A DNA stretch of 64,000 bases from CAYXAA01 sp964462985 (GTDB taxonomy: Bacteria > Pseudomonadota > Alphaproteobacteria > Rhizobiales > Stappiaceae), in contig CAYXAA010000021.1 in assembly GCA_964462985.1 (NCBI GenBank), positions 15,316 through 79,315 of the forward strand, in the 5' to 3' direction. This document shows, one piece after another, positions 18,616 to 26,741 of the stretch (position 1 is the first letter of the stretch; each line of letters starts with the position of its first letter). A model generated the notes under the pieces. That model did no database searches. It saw nothing but the letters and a program-made list of their open reading frames with translations, and had not been told where the DNA came from. The translations under genes and the position numbers were made by a program.

Positions 18616-18984
18616 TCACTCTCCAAGATACGACCTCACGGTTTCGAGGAACTTGGCGACCGAGATCGGCTTCGAGATATAGGCCTCGCAGCCGCCCTGC
18701 CGGATACGCTCCTCGTCACCTTTCATGGCGAAGGCAGTCACGGCGATCACCGGGATCGTCTTGAGATCGTCGTCTTCCTTGATCCATTTCGTCACCTCCA
18801 GTCCCGAGACCTCGGGCAGCTGGATGTCCATGAGGATCAGGTCCGGCCGGTGAGACCGTGCAAGCTCCAGCGCCTCCATCCCAGTGCGGGTCTGGAGCGT
18901 ATGGTAGCCATGCGCCTCCAGGAGATCATGAAACAGCTTCATGTTGAGTTCGTTGTCCTCAACGATCAGCACGGTCTTTGCCAT
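18616..18984 (-). CDS. divK: DivK, single-domain cell-cycle response regulator
   Basis: A 122-residue stand-alone receiver. It begins MAKTVLIVEDNELNMKLFHD, has phosphoacceptor Asp53 (LILMDIQLPEVSG) and conserved Lys105 (YISKPIS). DivK is phosphorylated by DivJ/PleC-type kinases and controls CtrA activity and polarity through CckA. The ATG at 18984 is chosen over the longer frame start at 19059 because family similarity begins at MAKTVLIVED. pleD follows 15 nt later and is presumably in the same transcript. Confidence 0.95.
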   Translation of the reverse strand: MAKTVLIVEDNELNMKLFHDLLEAHGYHTLQTRTGMEALELARSHRPDLILMDIQLPEVSGLEVTKWIKEDDDLKTIPVIAVTAFAMKGDEERIRQGGCEAYISKPISVAKFLETVRSYLGE

Positions 18985-19022
18985 CTCGATTGCCTTTTCC
19001 GCGGCGCGTTCGCATCCTCGTC

Positions 19023-19067
19023 GAATCGTATTCGACGCGCCTGACCAGAGTCCGTCCAATTCGAGTC
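19023..19067. promoter_or_regulatory. Cluster of three GANTC sites upstream of divK
   Basis: GAATC at 19023-19027, GAGTC at 19048-19052 and GAGTC at 19063-19067 lie within 45 bp, 38-83 bp upstream of the divK start codon. GANTC is the target of the alphaproteobacterial cell-cycle methyltransferase CcrM. At this base composition one site is expected roughly every 300 bp, so the cluster is suggestive of methylation-sensitive control. No clear full CtrA box was found in the same interval. Confidence 0.4.
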
Positions 19068-19237
19068 GACTGGAACGGCCAGAATATGCTGAAAGGTCTG
19101 CCGCTGGAGTGATTTCTTGCCAACCAGACGCCGTGACCGCGTCGAAAGCGCTCCCAACCTCGGTGGCGCCGCCCCCTTACCCGCTCTAGATTTCTTCTGC
19201 ACTTTAAGCGCAATTCCTTGCGGAAAGGCAAACACGC

Positions 19238-19534
19238 ATGATCCAGCGCCCCGACCGCCTCACCGCAGCCGACGCCGAGACGCTTGCGACCGAGGCCCTC
19301 GCCTATCTGGCCCAGGATCCAGAGCATCTCGGCCGCTTTCTGGCGCTGTCAGGCATCGGGCCCTCCGAGATCCGCACCGCTGCGGCCGAGCCGGGCTTCC
19401 TGACCGGCGTCCTGGAATTCTACCTGGACCACGAGCCGCTGCTGGTCGCCTTCTGCGCGAACCGGGGCATGCGCCCGACCTTGTTCGCTGCGGCCCGCTA
19501 CGCCCTTGCCGGAGGCGATGGTGCCGATGGCTGA
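19238..19534 (+). CDS. DUF3572 family protein
   Basis: A 98-residue helical protein typical of DUF3572, a family found mainly in Rhizobiales next to divK/dinB. Conserved blocks are AETLATEALAYLAQDPEHL, FLALSGIGPSEIR and the C-terminal LEFYLDHEPLLVAFC. There is no signal peptide or membrane segment and the function is unknown. It is divergent from divK and heads a cluster with the HAD protein and dinB. Confidence 0.9.
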   Translation: MIQRPDRLTAADAETLATEALAYLAQDPEHLGRFLALSGIGPSEIRTAAAEPGFLTGVLEFYLDHEPLLVAFCANRGMRPTLFAAARYALAGGDGADG

Positions 19535-20192
19535 TCCCTCCCCGGCCGATCCGGCGACCCTGGCCCAGATCCGCCGTCTGCCGCACAGCATCCGCCCGGT
19601 TGTCGTCTGCGACGTCGACGAGGTCGTGCTGCATTTCATCCGCCATCTGGAGATCTTCCTAGACCGCCAGGGCTTCGCCTTTGCCGAGCCAGTGTATCGG
19701 CTGAAGGGCAATATTCGCAGGAGAGACGGCTCCCTGGCCGACGACGCAACGGTCCAGAGCCTGATCGCCGGCTTCTTCGAAGACGAATGCGGCAACCAGC
19801 AGCTCGTCGACGGCGCCGCGGAAGCGCTCGACGCGCTGTCGGCTTCAGCCGACATCGTGCTTCTGACAAATCTTCCTGGCGCGGCCAATCGGCCGGTGCG
19901 CCAGCGTCTGCTGGCGGAATATGGCATCGCCTATCCGCTCGTCACCAATGTGGGGCCGAAGGGCGGCGCGGTCGCTGCCATCGCCTCCGGCCGATCCGGC
20001 CCCCTTGTCTTCATCGACGACAGCCCGCTCAACATCCGCTCGGTCCGTGCTTCGCTCGCCGGCGCCGTGCTTGTGCATTTCGTCGCCGATCCCCGCTTCC
20101 TCGCAAGCTGTGAACCGATCGAGGGCGTTGGCCTCAAGACCAATGACTGGGCCGAGGTCAGGACCTATATTGAGGCGCTGCTGCAGGCCTGA
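19527..20192 (+). CDS. HAD-superfamily hydrolase-like protein
   Basis: About 221 residues with the four HAD motifs: DVDEVVLHF near the N-terminus (two Asp two residues apart), LLTNLPG (motif II Thr), GPKGG (motif III Lys) and FIDDS (motif IV acidic pair). It is therefore a probable phosphatase or phosphotransferase of unknown substrate. The start is uncertain: ATG 19518, GTG 19521 or ATG 19527 all follow the GGAGG at 19511-19515, and all overlap the end of the DUF3572 gene. Translation of the two is likely coupled. Confidence 0.85.
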   Translation: MADPSPADPATLAQIRRLPHSIRPVVVCDVDEVVLHFIRHLEIFLDRQGFAFAEPVYRLKGNIRRRDGSLADDATVQSLIAGFFEDECGNQQLVDGAAEALDALSASADIVLLTNLPGAANRPVRQRLLAEYGIAYPLVTNVGPKGGAVAAIASGRSGPLVFIDDSPLNIRSVRASLAGAVLVHFVADPRFLASCEPIEGVGLKTNDWAEVRTYIEALLQA

Positions 20193-20242
20193 CCGACTTA
20201 TTATCGACACGGCTTGTGCTGCTTGCGGAACCGGGTCTGGCC

Positions 20243-21610
20243 ATGTCGCCTTCTTTCGCCGAACATGCCGCACCGCTTCCCTCCGGCCCAAGGGCCGGCG
20301 AGAACCGCGCGCTTTGCCGCGACTGTGGTGCCCGCTCCGCCCTGCCACCGCGCCGCTGCCCGGACTGCGGCTCGCCGCGGCTGATCGCCCATCCCGAACT
20401 CGACCGCCTGTCGATTGCTCACATCGACTGCGACGCCTTCTACGCCTCGATCGAGAAGCGCGACCGGCCCGAGTTGCGCGACCGGCCGGTGATCGTCGGC
20501 GGTGGCCGCCGCGGCGTCGTCTCGACCTGCTGCTACATTGCCCGCATCTCCGGCGTCCGATCGGCAATGCCGATGTTCAAGGCTCTCGAGGCCTGCCCGG
20601 ACGCCGTCGTGATCAAGCCCGACATGGAGAAATACGTCCGGGTCGGGCGCGAGATCCGTGAGCGGATGCTGGCCCTGACACCGCTGGTCGAGCCGCTCTC
20701 GATCGACGAGGCCTTTCTCGACCTGGGCGGCACGGAGCGGCTGCACCAGGCGACCCCAGCCGAGACGCTTGCCCGCTTCGCCCGCCAGATCGAGACGGAT
20801 ATCGGCGTGACCATCTCGGTCGGGCTATCCGTCAACAAGTTCCTGGCCAAGATCGCCTCGGACCTTGAAAAGCCGCGCGGCTTCTCGGTGATCGGCGGCG
20901 CCGAGGCAAAGGCGTTTCTCGCCGAACGCCCGGTAGGCCTGATCTGGGGTGTCGGCAAGGTGTTCCAGGAAAGGCTCGCCCGCGACGGAATCCGCACGAT
21001 TGGCGAGCTGCAGGCGATGGATCCGGCCGAGTTGGCGCGGCGCTACGGCCAAATGGGGCTGCGTCTCGCGAGGCTCGCCCATGGCCGCGATGAGCGCACC
21101 GTCTCGCCCCGGCGCGAGACCAAGAGCGTCAGCACCGAGACGACCTTCAACACAGACATTTCGGCCTATGAAGATCTGCGTGTCATCCTGCGCCGGCTGT
21201 CGGAAAAGCTGGCACGGCGGCTGAAGGCCAGCGGCATTGCCGGCCGCACGGTGACGCTGAAGCTGAAGACCGACGGATTCAAGATCCTGACCCGGGCCCG
21301 GGGCCTCGGCAATCCGACCCAGCTCGCCGACCGGATCTTCCGTGCCGGCGACGACCTGCTGCGGCCCGAATGCGATGGCCGGCGATTTCGTCTGCTCGGG
21401 ATCGGTGTCAGCGACCTTGCCGACCCCGCCTTGGCCGATCCCGATGATCTCGTCGACGTCGAAGCTGGCCGCCGCGCCAAGGCCGAGCGCGCCATCGACA
21501 GTCTGCGCGCCCGCTTTGGCAACGATGCCGTCGAACTCGGCCTCATCCACGCCGGCGCCTCCACGGCGCGGACGGCCGGGGCTGACGCAGATGTCGGCGA
21601 CGAAGCGTGA
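20243..21610 (+). CDS. dinB: DNA polymerase IV (DinB) with N-terminal zinc ribbon
   Basis: A 455-residue Y-family polymerase. Residues 25-42 form a C-x2-C...C-x2-C ribbon (CRDCG and CPDCG) before the polymerase core, as in other rhizobial DinB proteins. The palm begins at about 57 (SIAHIDCDAFYASIE, catalytic Asp62) and includes PLSIDEAFLDL; the thumb helix-hairpin-helix region (GLIWGVGKVFQERL) and little finger follow. It performs error-prone translesion synthesis. It ends in an acidic/Ala tail without an obvious beta-clamp motif that I could place confidently. I see no LexA box close upstream; the gene is third in a cluster. Confidence 0.95.
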   Translation: MSPSFAEHAAPLPSGPRAGENRALCRDCGARSALPPRRCPDCGSPRLIAHPELDRLSIAHIDCDAFYASIEKRDRPELRDRPVIVGGGRRGVVSTCCYIARISGVRSAMPMFKALEACPDAVVIKPDMEKYVRVGREIRERMLALTPLVEPLSIDEAFLDLGGTERLHQATPAETLARFARQIETDIGVTISVGLSVNKFLAKIASDLEKPRGFSVIGGAEAKAFLAERPVGLIWGVGKVFQERLARDGIRTIGELQAMDPAELARRYGQMGLRLARLAHGRDERTVSPRRETKSVSTETTFNTDISAYEDLRVILRRLSEKLARRLKASGIAGRTVTLKLKTDGFKILTRARGLGNPTQLADRIFRAGDDLLRPECDGRRFRLLGIGVSDLADPALADPDDLVDVEAGRRAKAERAIDSLRARFGNDAVELGLIHAGASTARTAGADADVGDEA

Positions 21611-21675
21611 CCCTCCTCGGTCGTTATCCCCGCCGTCGCGACCGGCACATCCGGGCCCGCGCCCCGTCACCGTCC

Positions 21676-21720
21676 TTGACCACAAAGCGGCTCTCGACCC
21701 TAACCCCTTAATCTGTTAAG
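21676..21720 (+). promoter_or_regulatory. Possible promoter and small palindrome upstream of the TPP enzyme
   Basis: TTGACC at 21676 could be a -35 element, but the matching -10 (CTAACC, about 18 nt on) is poor. A perfect palindrome CTTAA-TCTG-TTAAG at 21707-21720 lies 32 nt before the ATG of the following gene and might be an operator. The ribosome-binding site GGGAGG follows at about 21738. The regulatory role is inference only. Confidence 0.3.
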
Positions 21721-21751
21721 CAAAAATTGAAATCACAGGGAGGGACGGCCG

Positions 21752-23413
21752 ATGATGCAGGGGAACGACGGACGGGTCATGACCGGTGGTGAGGCGATCG
21801 TCACCGCGCTGATCGCCAACGGCATTGACACGGTCTACGGCCTTCCCGGCGCGCAGATGTATCCGTTCTTTGACGCGCTGCAGCGCGAGAACGCGCGCAT
21901 CGCCACGATCGGTGCCCGGCACGAGCAGGCCTGCGGCTACATGGCCTTCGGCCACGCCCGCTCGACCGGGCGTCCGGGCGTGTTCTCCGTCGTGCCGGGA
22001 CCGGGCCTGCTCAACACCATGGCAGCGCTCTGCACGGCGGCCGGCTGCAACGCACCGGTGCTCTGCGTTACCGGGCAGGTTCCCTCGGCCTTTCTCGGCC
22101 GCGGCCGTGGCCATCTGCACGAGCTGCCGGACCAACTCGCCACGCTGCGCACGGTGGTCAAATGGGCGGCCCGGATCGAACGTCCGGCCGATGCTCCCGC
22201 CGCAATCGACGAGGCCTTCCGCCAGATGCTTTCCGGGCGGCCGGGCCCCGTCGCCGTCGAAATGGCGTGGGACGTGATGGCCTCCTCGGAGTTCGTCCGG
22301 CCGCTCGGGCCGGCCGCGATTCCCGAGCCCGTCCCGCCCCTGCCGGAAGCGATCGAGCGGGCGGCGGAGGTGCTTTCAGGCGCCAGGCGGCCGATGATCA
22401 TGCTCGGCTCGGGCGCCCAGCATGCGGCCGCCGAGGTTCGGGCGCTCGCTGAATTGGTCGGTGCGCCCGTCACAGCCCTGCGCGGTGGCCGCGGCATCCT
22501 GCCCGAGGACCATGCGCTCTCCCTGTCGAGCTATGCCGCGTTCAAGCTGTGGCCGGAGACCGATGTGGTGGTCGGCATCGGCACCCGCATGGAGCTTGCT
22601 TACATGCGCTGGACCGGCATGGCACGCATGATCGATGCGCCCGAGGCGCCGCCACACCTGATCCGGATCGACATCGACCCGGCCGAGATGCGCAGGCTCC
22701 GCGCCCATACGGCAGTCGTCGCCGATGCTGTCGCTGGAACCCGGGCGCTCACGGAGGCCGTGCGGGCCCGCCGAACCGCGCCCCCGGCCGACCCAGCTCC
22801 GATCGCCGCCGTCAGGCAGGCGGCCGAGGCGGAAACGGCGTCGGTGAAGCCGCATGTCGACTATCTCGCCGCGATCCGCGAGGTGTTGCCCCGCGACGGT
22901 TTCCTGGTGGAGGAATTGTGCCAGGCCGGCTTTGCCTCCTACTTTGCCTGGAAGGCGCTTGCGCCGCGGACCTACGTCTCGGCCGGCTACCAGGGCACGC
23001 TCGGCTTCGGCTTCCAGACAGCTCTCGGAGTCAAGGTCGCCAATCCGGACCGTGCCGTGGTCTCGATCACCGGCGACGGAGGTTTCCTGTTCGGGTTGCA
23101 GGAACTTGCCACCGCCGCGCAATACGGCATCGGCGTCGTCACCGTCCTGTTCAACAACAACGCTTACGGCAACGTGCTGCGCGACCAGCAGACGGGCTTT
23201 CAGGGCCGCGAGATCGGCTCCCGGCTGACGAACCCGGATTTCATGGCGCTCGCCGGCGCCTTTGGTGTCGCGGCGATCCGGGTCGACAGCCCGGAAGCCC
23301 TGAAACGTGGTCTGCGCGACGCCCTGTCGCGCAGCGAACCGACCCTGATTGAAGTCACCATCGCCGAGGGCAGCGAGGTTTCGCCATGGCCGTTCATTCA
23401 TCCCAGCCGGTAG
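21752..23413 (+). CDS. Thiamine-pyrophosphate enzyme, acetolactate synthase-like
   Basis: A 553-residue three-domain TPP enzyme. The N-terminal PYR domain has VYGLPGAQMYPFFDAL and the activating Glu in GARHEQACGYM; a central Rossmann domain follows. The C-terminal PP domain has the GDG...NN cofactor motif (GDGGFLFGLQEL to FNNNAYGN). It resembles the IlvB-like decarboxylase/ligase group but has no regulatory-subunit gene beside it and is not obviously the biosynthetic IlvB. Candidates include other 2-oxoacid decarboxylases or carboligases; the substrate is undetermined. It has a good ribosome-binding site (AGGGAGG). Confidence 0.87.
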   Translation: MMQGNDGRVMTGGEAIVTALIANGIDTVYGLPGAQMYPFFDALQRENARIATIGARHEQACGYMAFGHARSTGRPGVFSVVPGPGLLNTMAALCTAAGCNAPVLCVTGQVPSAFLGRGRGHLHELPDQLATLRTVVKWAARIERPADAPAAIDEAFRQMLSGRPGPVAVEMAWDVMASSEFVRPLGPAAIPEPVPPLPEAIERAAEVLSGARRPMIMLGSGAQHAAAEVRALAELVGAPVTALRGGRGILPEDHALSLSSYAAFKLWPETDVVVGIGTRMELAYMRWTGMARMIDAPEAPPHLIRIDIDPAEMRRLRAHTAVVADAVAGTRALTEAVRARRTAPPADPAPIAAVRQAAEAETASVKPHVDYLAAIREVLPRDGFLVEELCQAGFASYFAWKALAPRTYVSAGYQGTLGFGFQTALGVKVANPDRAVVSITGDGGFLFGLQELATAAQYGIGVVTVLFNNNAYGNVLRDQQTGFQGREIGSRLTNPDFMALAGAFGVAAIRVDSPEALKRGLRDALSRSEPTLIEVTIAEGSEVSPWPFIHPSR

Positions 23414-23580
23414 GAAGATCCTCCGCCTCACCCTCGGCGGTCGTCAACTCAGTTGCACGAGGTGGTCTCTGCTCCTTTTGTCGGAAAGCCCCGCCGCCCG
23501 CTGGAAGCGGCCGGCGGAGCCCGCAACCGGGATGAGAGCCGCCGACCTTCCGTGTGCCCGCCGGCCTGTCGTGTGCCCCA

Positions 23581-23742
23581 CCACCCTCCGCCGTCATCCC
23601 CGCCTCCGTGCGGGGATCCATTCCACGGGGCGGCAGGCGCTGCCGTTGCGGCTGTGCGCCGGCCCTGCCCTTTTCGCCGCCGTCCGCCACCCGCGTCATC
23701 CTGGACCGCGTGCCGCGCAGCGGCATCGCGTGATCCAGGACC
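23581..23742. repeat. Dispersed intergenic repeat, complete copy
   Basis: A non-coding element that recurs at 63851-64000. The first 150 bp of the two copies are collinear with about 13 mismatches by hand count. It contains a small palindrome in its left part (CCCCGC...GCGGGG, about 23599-23615) and, on the right, a long hairpin built from TCATCCTGGA and TGATCCAGGA arms around CGCGTGCCGC/GCGGCATCGCG (about 23695-23742). The same type of paired motif is widespread between genes in alphaproteobacteria. Weaker similarity reaches upstream to about 23508 (GGCCGGCGGAG). Confidence 0.8.
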
Positions 23743-23952
23743 CAGCGTGAGACTCGCGGGCGTATGCCCGCGCCCTACCCGCGACCAGCGGCATGCAGCG
23801 GTGGTGGCGCAAAGAGGACTTGCGCCGGAGGGGAGGGCGCGAAGGGAACGCACCGGACATGGGCTCACCGCGCGCCCAACTGCGCGGCTCGGCGCCCATT
23901 TCTGCTGCAGGCGGTCAGGGGCGGGCTTACCCAGTGCTGCCCGCCTCGCCCC

Positions 23953-24915
23953 TCAATTTTCCGCGTCGCATGCCGTCGGTGCGATCGGGGTGTAATCGAC
24001 CAGCCGCCCCTTGATCTCGAAGTCGCCATAGTCGAGCAGCAGGCGGCGGCTGACGCCGTTCTCGTAAAGCAGGAAGCCCAGCTGATAGATCGGCGTCTTT
24101 TCGCCGGCGCTGTCGTCCTCCTGGTCGAAATAGGAGATCGTCACTGGCCAGTAGCGCTGCGCCCCGATCTTGGCGACGGCTTCGGCCGCATCGTCCTGCA
24201 GCGCGCCCGCGCCCTCATGCCGCTCGCCGATGATCGAGGTGGTGGCATAGACCTTCTCCCCCGTCTCCGAACCGTCGTAGATGTCGGCGACCAGCACCTT
24301 TTCGCCCCGGCTGGCCGCCGCGATCAGGCGCTTGAGATGCTCGGTCGGAAACAGGACGGGCTCCTTGACGGCCACGTTCTTCTTCGTCGGCTGCACCAGC
24401 GCGATGGCGATCCGGCCATCCTCATGCTCTGCACGCCCCCTGGTCTCTTCCGACAGGGCGCGGTTCACGTAGGTCTTCGATAGGAACTGGAACACGTCGC
24501 CCGATGCGTCTTCAAACGACGAGGTCTGCAGGTCCGTAAGCCGGACGCCGCCGTCAGCATCGGAAACCTGCGTCACGAACCGGAACGATACACTATACCC
24601 CTCGCAGGCATTGCCGGTGAATTCATACACCATCCGTCCGGCGACCCCTGTCACGCCGACACCTTCCCGCGCCTCGCCGAGCTCCATGTCGTAGACCGCG
24701 CGATGCGGCACCAGCTGGGTGGCGGAGGCGGCCGGCCCGCCCGCCAGCACCGCCCCGGCGAAGACCGCGGCTGTCAGAGAAGCATGGGAGACGGCGGCGC
24801 GCAGCAGCTCTCCCCAGGGCCCCGTGCCAGCGATCCCCTCACCGGCGATCGCCCCGTCGCCAGCCGAAGCCGTATTCCGGCCCACTGCAAGAGCGCTCCT
24901 GCCCGAACTACTCAT
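23953..24915 (-). CDS. eipB: EipB-family (DUF1849) periplasmic cell-envelope protein
   Basis: A 320-residue protein of the DUF1849 family, whose Brucella member EipB is a periplasmic beta-spiral protein needed for envelope integrity. The mature part starts near QLVPHRAVYDMELGEA; other family blocks are GRMVYEFTGNACEGY and DYGDFEIKGRLVDYTP. The two Cys in NACEG and PTACDAEN match the positions of the conserved disulfide. A hydrophobic Ala-rich segment before ASATQ is a plausible signal peptide, though the N-terminal region is long. The ATG at 24915 has GGAGGTG upstream and is preferred over the frame start at 24993. Confidence 0.88.
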   Translation of the reverse strand: MSSSGRSALAVGRNTASAGDGAIAGEGIAGTGPWGELLRAAVSHASLTAAVFAGAVLAGGPAASATQLVPHRAVYDMELGEAREGVGVTGVAGRMVYEFTGNACEGYSVSFRFVTQVSDADGGVRLTDLQTSSFEDASGDVFQFLSKTYVNRALSEETRGRAEHEDGRIAIALVQPTKKNVAVKEPVLFPTEHLKRLIAAASRGEKVLVADIYDGSETGEKVYATTSIIGERHEGAGALQDDAAEAVAKIGAQRYWPVTISYFDQEDDSAGEKTPIYQLGFLLYENGVSRRLLLDYGDFEIKGRLVDYTPIAPTACDAEN

Positions 24916-25273
24916 CAAAAACACCTCCAAGGCCGAGCGATTGACGCGTCTGGTCCACAGTGGACCGCCGCGAGTCACGACAGCGCGATTCAAACCAGAA
25001 AGCCGTCTGCATTCAAAGTACCGGTAGATCGTTGCCGTCTCCGTCCGTGTGCCTCATCGGCGCAGTTCGCGCCCGACGCGGGTCGTCGGACCGGCACTGC
25101 CGCACCTCGGACAATAGCCATTCCCCACTTTAGCACAAACCCATGCGCCGGTCCCCAGGCCACGATGACACAGGATCAGGCCGGTTGGCGCGGCGGTATG
25201 GAATGCTTGAAGCAGGTCCGATTCTGGGCCAAGGTCCGGCCATCAAGGCGTGTGCATCCTCATGGAGGCCGAG
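24916..25273. other. Divergent intergenic region between eipB and ridA
   Basis: About 358 bp that must hold promoters for the divergent eipB and ridA genes. Apart from the eipB ribosome-binding site (GGAGGTG on the minus strand) and the GGAGG before ridA I see no recognisable operator, RNA or coding sequence. Confidence 0.5.
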
Positions 25274-25738
25274 ATGGCAGGCGAGATTGAGCAACGGTTG
25301 TCGCAGTTGGGCGTGACGCTTCCGGTTCCGGCCGCCCCGGCTGCCAATTACGTACCCTTCGTCATCACGGGCAATCAGCTCTTCGTCTCCGGACAGATCT
25401 CGGTAAGCCCGGACGGAACCGAGTACAAGGGCAAGCTCGGGGCTGGCCTCGGCGTCGAGGACGGCCAGGCTGCAGCGAAGCTGTGCGCCATCAGCCTGCT
25501 TGCCCAGGCGAAGGCTGCGCTCGGCGATCTCGATCGCATCGTCCGCGTGGTCAAGCTCGTCGGCTTCGTCAATTCCGCTCCGGATTTCACCGATCAGCCC
25601 AAAGTCGTCAACGGCGCCTCGGACTTCATGGTCGAGGTGCTGGCCGACAAGGGCCGGCACGCGCGTTCGGCCGTTGGCGTCGCCGCGCTGCCCTTCGGCG
25701 TCGCCGTCGAGGTCGAGGCGATCTTCGAGATCGCCTGA
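25274..25738 (+). CDS. RidA family protein (YjgF/YER057c/UK114)
   Basis: A 154-residue RidA-superfamily protein of the longer type that begins with a helical lead-in (EIEQRLSQLGVTLP) before the core NYVPFVITGNQLFVSGQI. Blocks such as VKLVGFVNSAPDF and HARSAVGVAALPFGVAVEVEAIF are conserved. RidA proteins deaminate reactive enamine/imine intermediates; this subgroup lacks a firm assignment. The ATG at 25274 is selected because GGAGG sits 5 nt upstream; in-frame starts at 25250 and 25262 are less likely. The GDPD gene follows after 26 nt. Confidence 0.92.
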   Translation: MAGEIEQRLSQLGVTLPVPAAPAANYVPFVITGNQLFVSGQISVSPDGTEYKGKLGAGLGVEDGQAAAKLCAISLLAQAKAALGDLDRIVRVVKLVGFVNSAPDFTDQPKVVNGASDFMVEVLADKGRHARSAVGVAALPFGVAVEVEAIFEIA

Positions 25739-25764
25739 TCCCGACCGCCTGCCGGAGGCCTCTC

Positions 25765-26526
25765 TTGCCCGACCTTGCCTGGCTGACCGCTCGCCCGATC
25801 GCCCACCGCGGCTATCACGACAGGAGGGCCGGGCGGGTCGAGAACACGCCGTCAGCCGTCGCCGCGGCGATCGAGCGCGGCTTCTCCATTGAGGTTGATT
25901 TGCAGGAGACCGCGGAGGGCGAGGCGTTGGTGTTCCACGATGACGATCTCGATCGTCTGACTTTCGAGAGCGGGCCGGTCGCCGCGCAGACCTTTGCCGC
26001 GCTCAAGGCAGTGCCGATGCGCGGCACCGACGACCGGCTCTGGCGCCTCGACGACCTGCTCGACCTCGTCGCCGGCCGCGTCGGGCTGGTGATCGAGATC
26101 AAGTCGCGGTTCGGCCGCACTCCTCGGACGGCCTTCCTTCAAGGGATCGCCCGCAGCCTCGGCCGCTACAGCGGCCCGGTGGCGGTCAAGTCATTTGATC
26201 CGGACATGCTGTCGATCCTGCGTCGGCTCGCCCCGCAGTTGCCGCGCGGGGCCCTCGCCGACGCCACCACGAATCTGCGCGAATGGGGCCGTCTCACCCG
26301 GATCGAGCGCTTCATGCTGCGCCACATTCTCCACGCGCCGCGCACCCGGCCGAGCTTCGTCTCCTACTGCATCCACGACCTGCCCGCGCCCGGCCCGGCG
26401 CTGCTGCGCCGCCTGTTCGGCCTGCCGCTGATCACCTGGACGGTACGGACGGCGGAAGACCGCGCCCGCGCCGCCGCCTTCGCCGACCAGATCGTGTTTG
26501 AGGGCTTTGATCCGGACGCGCTCTGA
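25765..26526 (+). CDS. Glycerophosphodiester phosphodiesterase family protein
   Basis: A 253-residue GDPD-fold protein starting at a TTG that has GGAGG six nt upstream. Key residues are His and Arg in IAHRGYHD, ENTPSAVAAAIERG, the acidic metal-binding EVDLQ, the second catalytic His in VFHDDDLDRLT, and EIKSR. A TIM-barrel C-terminus ends LPLITWTVRTAEDRARA. It should hydrolyse glycerophosphodiesters to glycerol-3-phosphate and an alcohol. No signal peptide is apparent, so the enzyme is probably cytoplasmic. It is likely co-transcribed with ridA. Confidence 0.93.
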   Translation: MPDLAWLTARPIAHRGYHDRRAGRVENTPSAVAAAIERGFSIEVDLQETAEGEALVFHDDDLDRLTFESGPVAAQTFAALKAVPMRGTDDRLWRLDDLLDLVAGRVGLVIEIKSRFGRTPRTAFLQGIARSLGRYSGPVAVKSFDPDMLSILRRLAPQLPRGALADATTNLREWGRLTRIERFMLRHILHAPRTRPSFVSYCIHDLPAPGPALLRRLFGLPLITWTVRTAEDRARAAAFADQIVFEGFDPDAL

Positions 26527-26741
26527 CGGGGCAAACGCTGGACCTCCTCCGTCGCCTCCCTTGAGCTTTTGCGGTTACGCCATAGAATTCTGCTGCAATG
26601 CACAGGCAGTGGCATTGACGCGGGATGCTTTGCCCTGATCTGCGGTCGGCGGACCGCGAGGATCTTTCCTCAAGGATACGGCCGGCACCAAAAGCGATCC
26701 CATCCTGAACCACCCCTCACGCCTCTGGAGAGCAGTTCAAC

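Noticed and set aside
17218..19044. Long plus-strand open frame of about 600 codons across pleD and divK
   Set aside because: It is antisense to two clearly recognised genes, and its translation has no family features. G+C-rich codon bias on one strand produces such frames.
19195..19225. Possible CtrA site upstream of divK/DUF3572 (TTAAGCGCAATTCC)
   Set aside because: Only the first half matches TTAA-N7-TTAA; the second half is TCCT.
23394..23995. Short proteins predicted across the repeat at 23.6 kb (for example one starting MPLRGTRSRMTRV)
   Set aside because: The same peptide reads through the repeat copy at 63.9 kb; it is a by-product of the repeat sequence and not a conserved gene.
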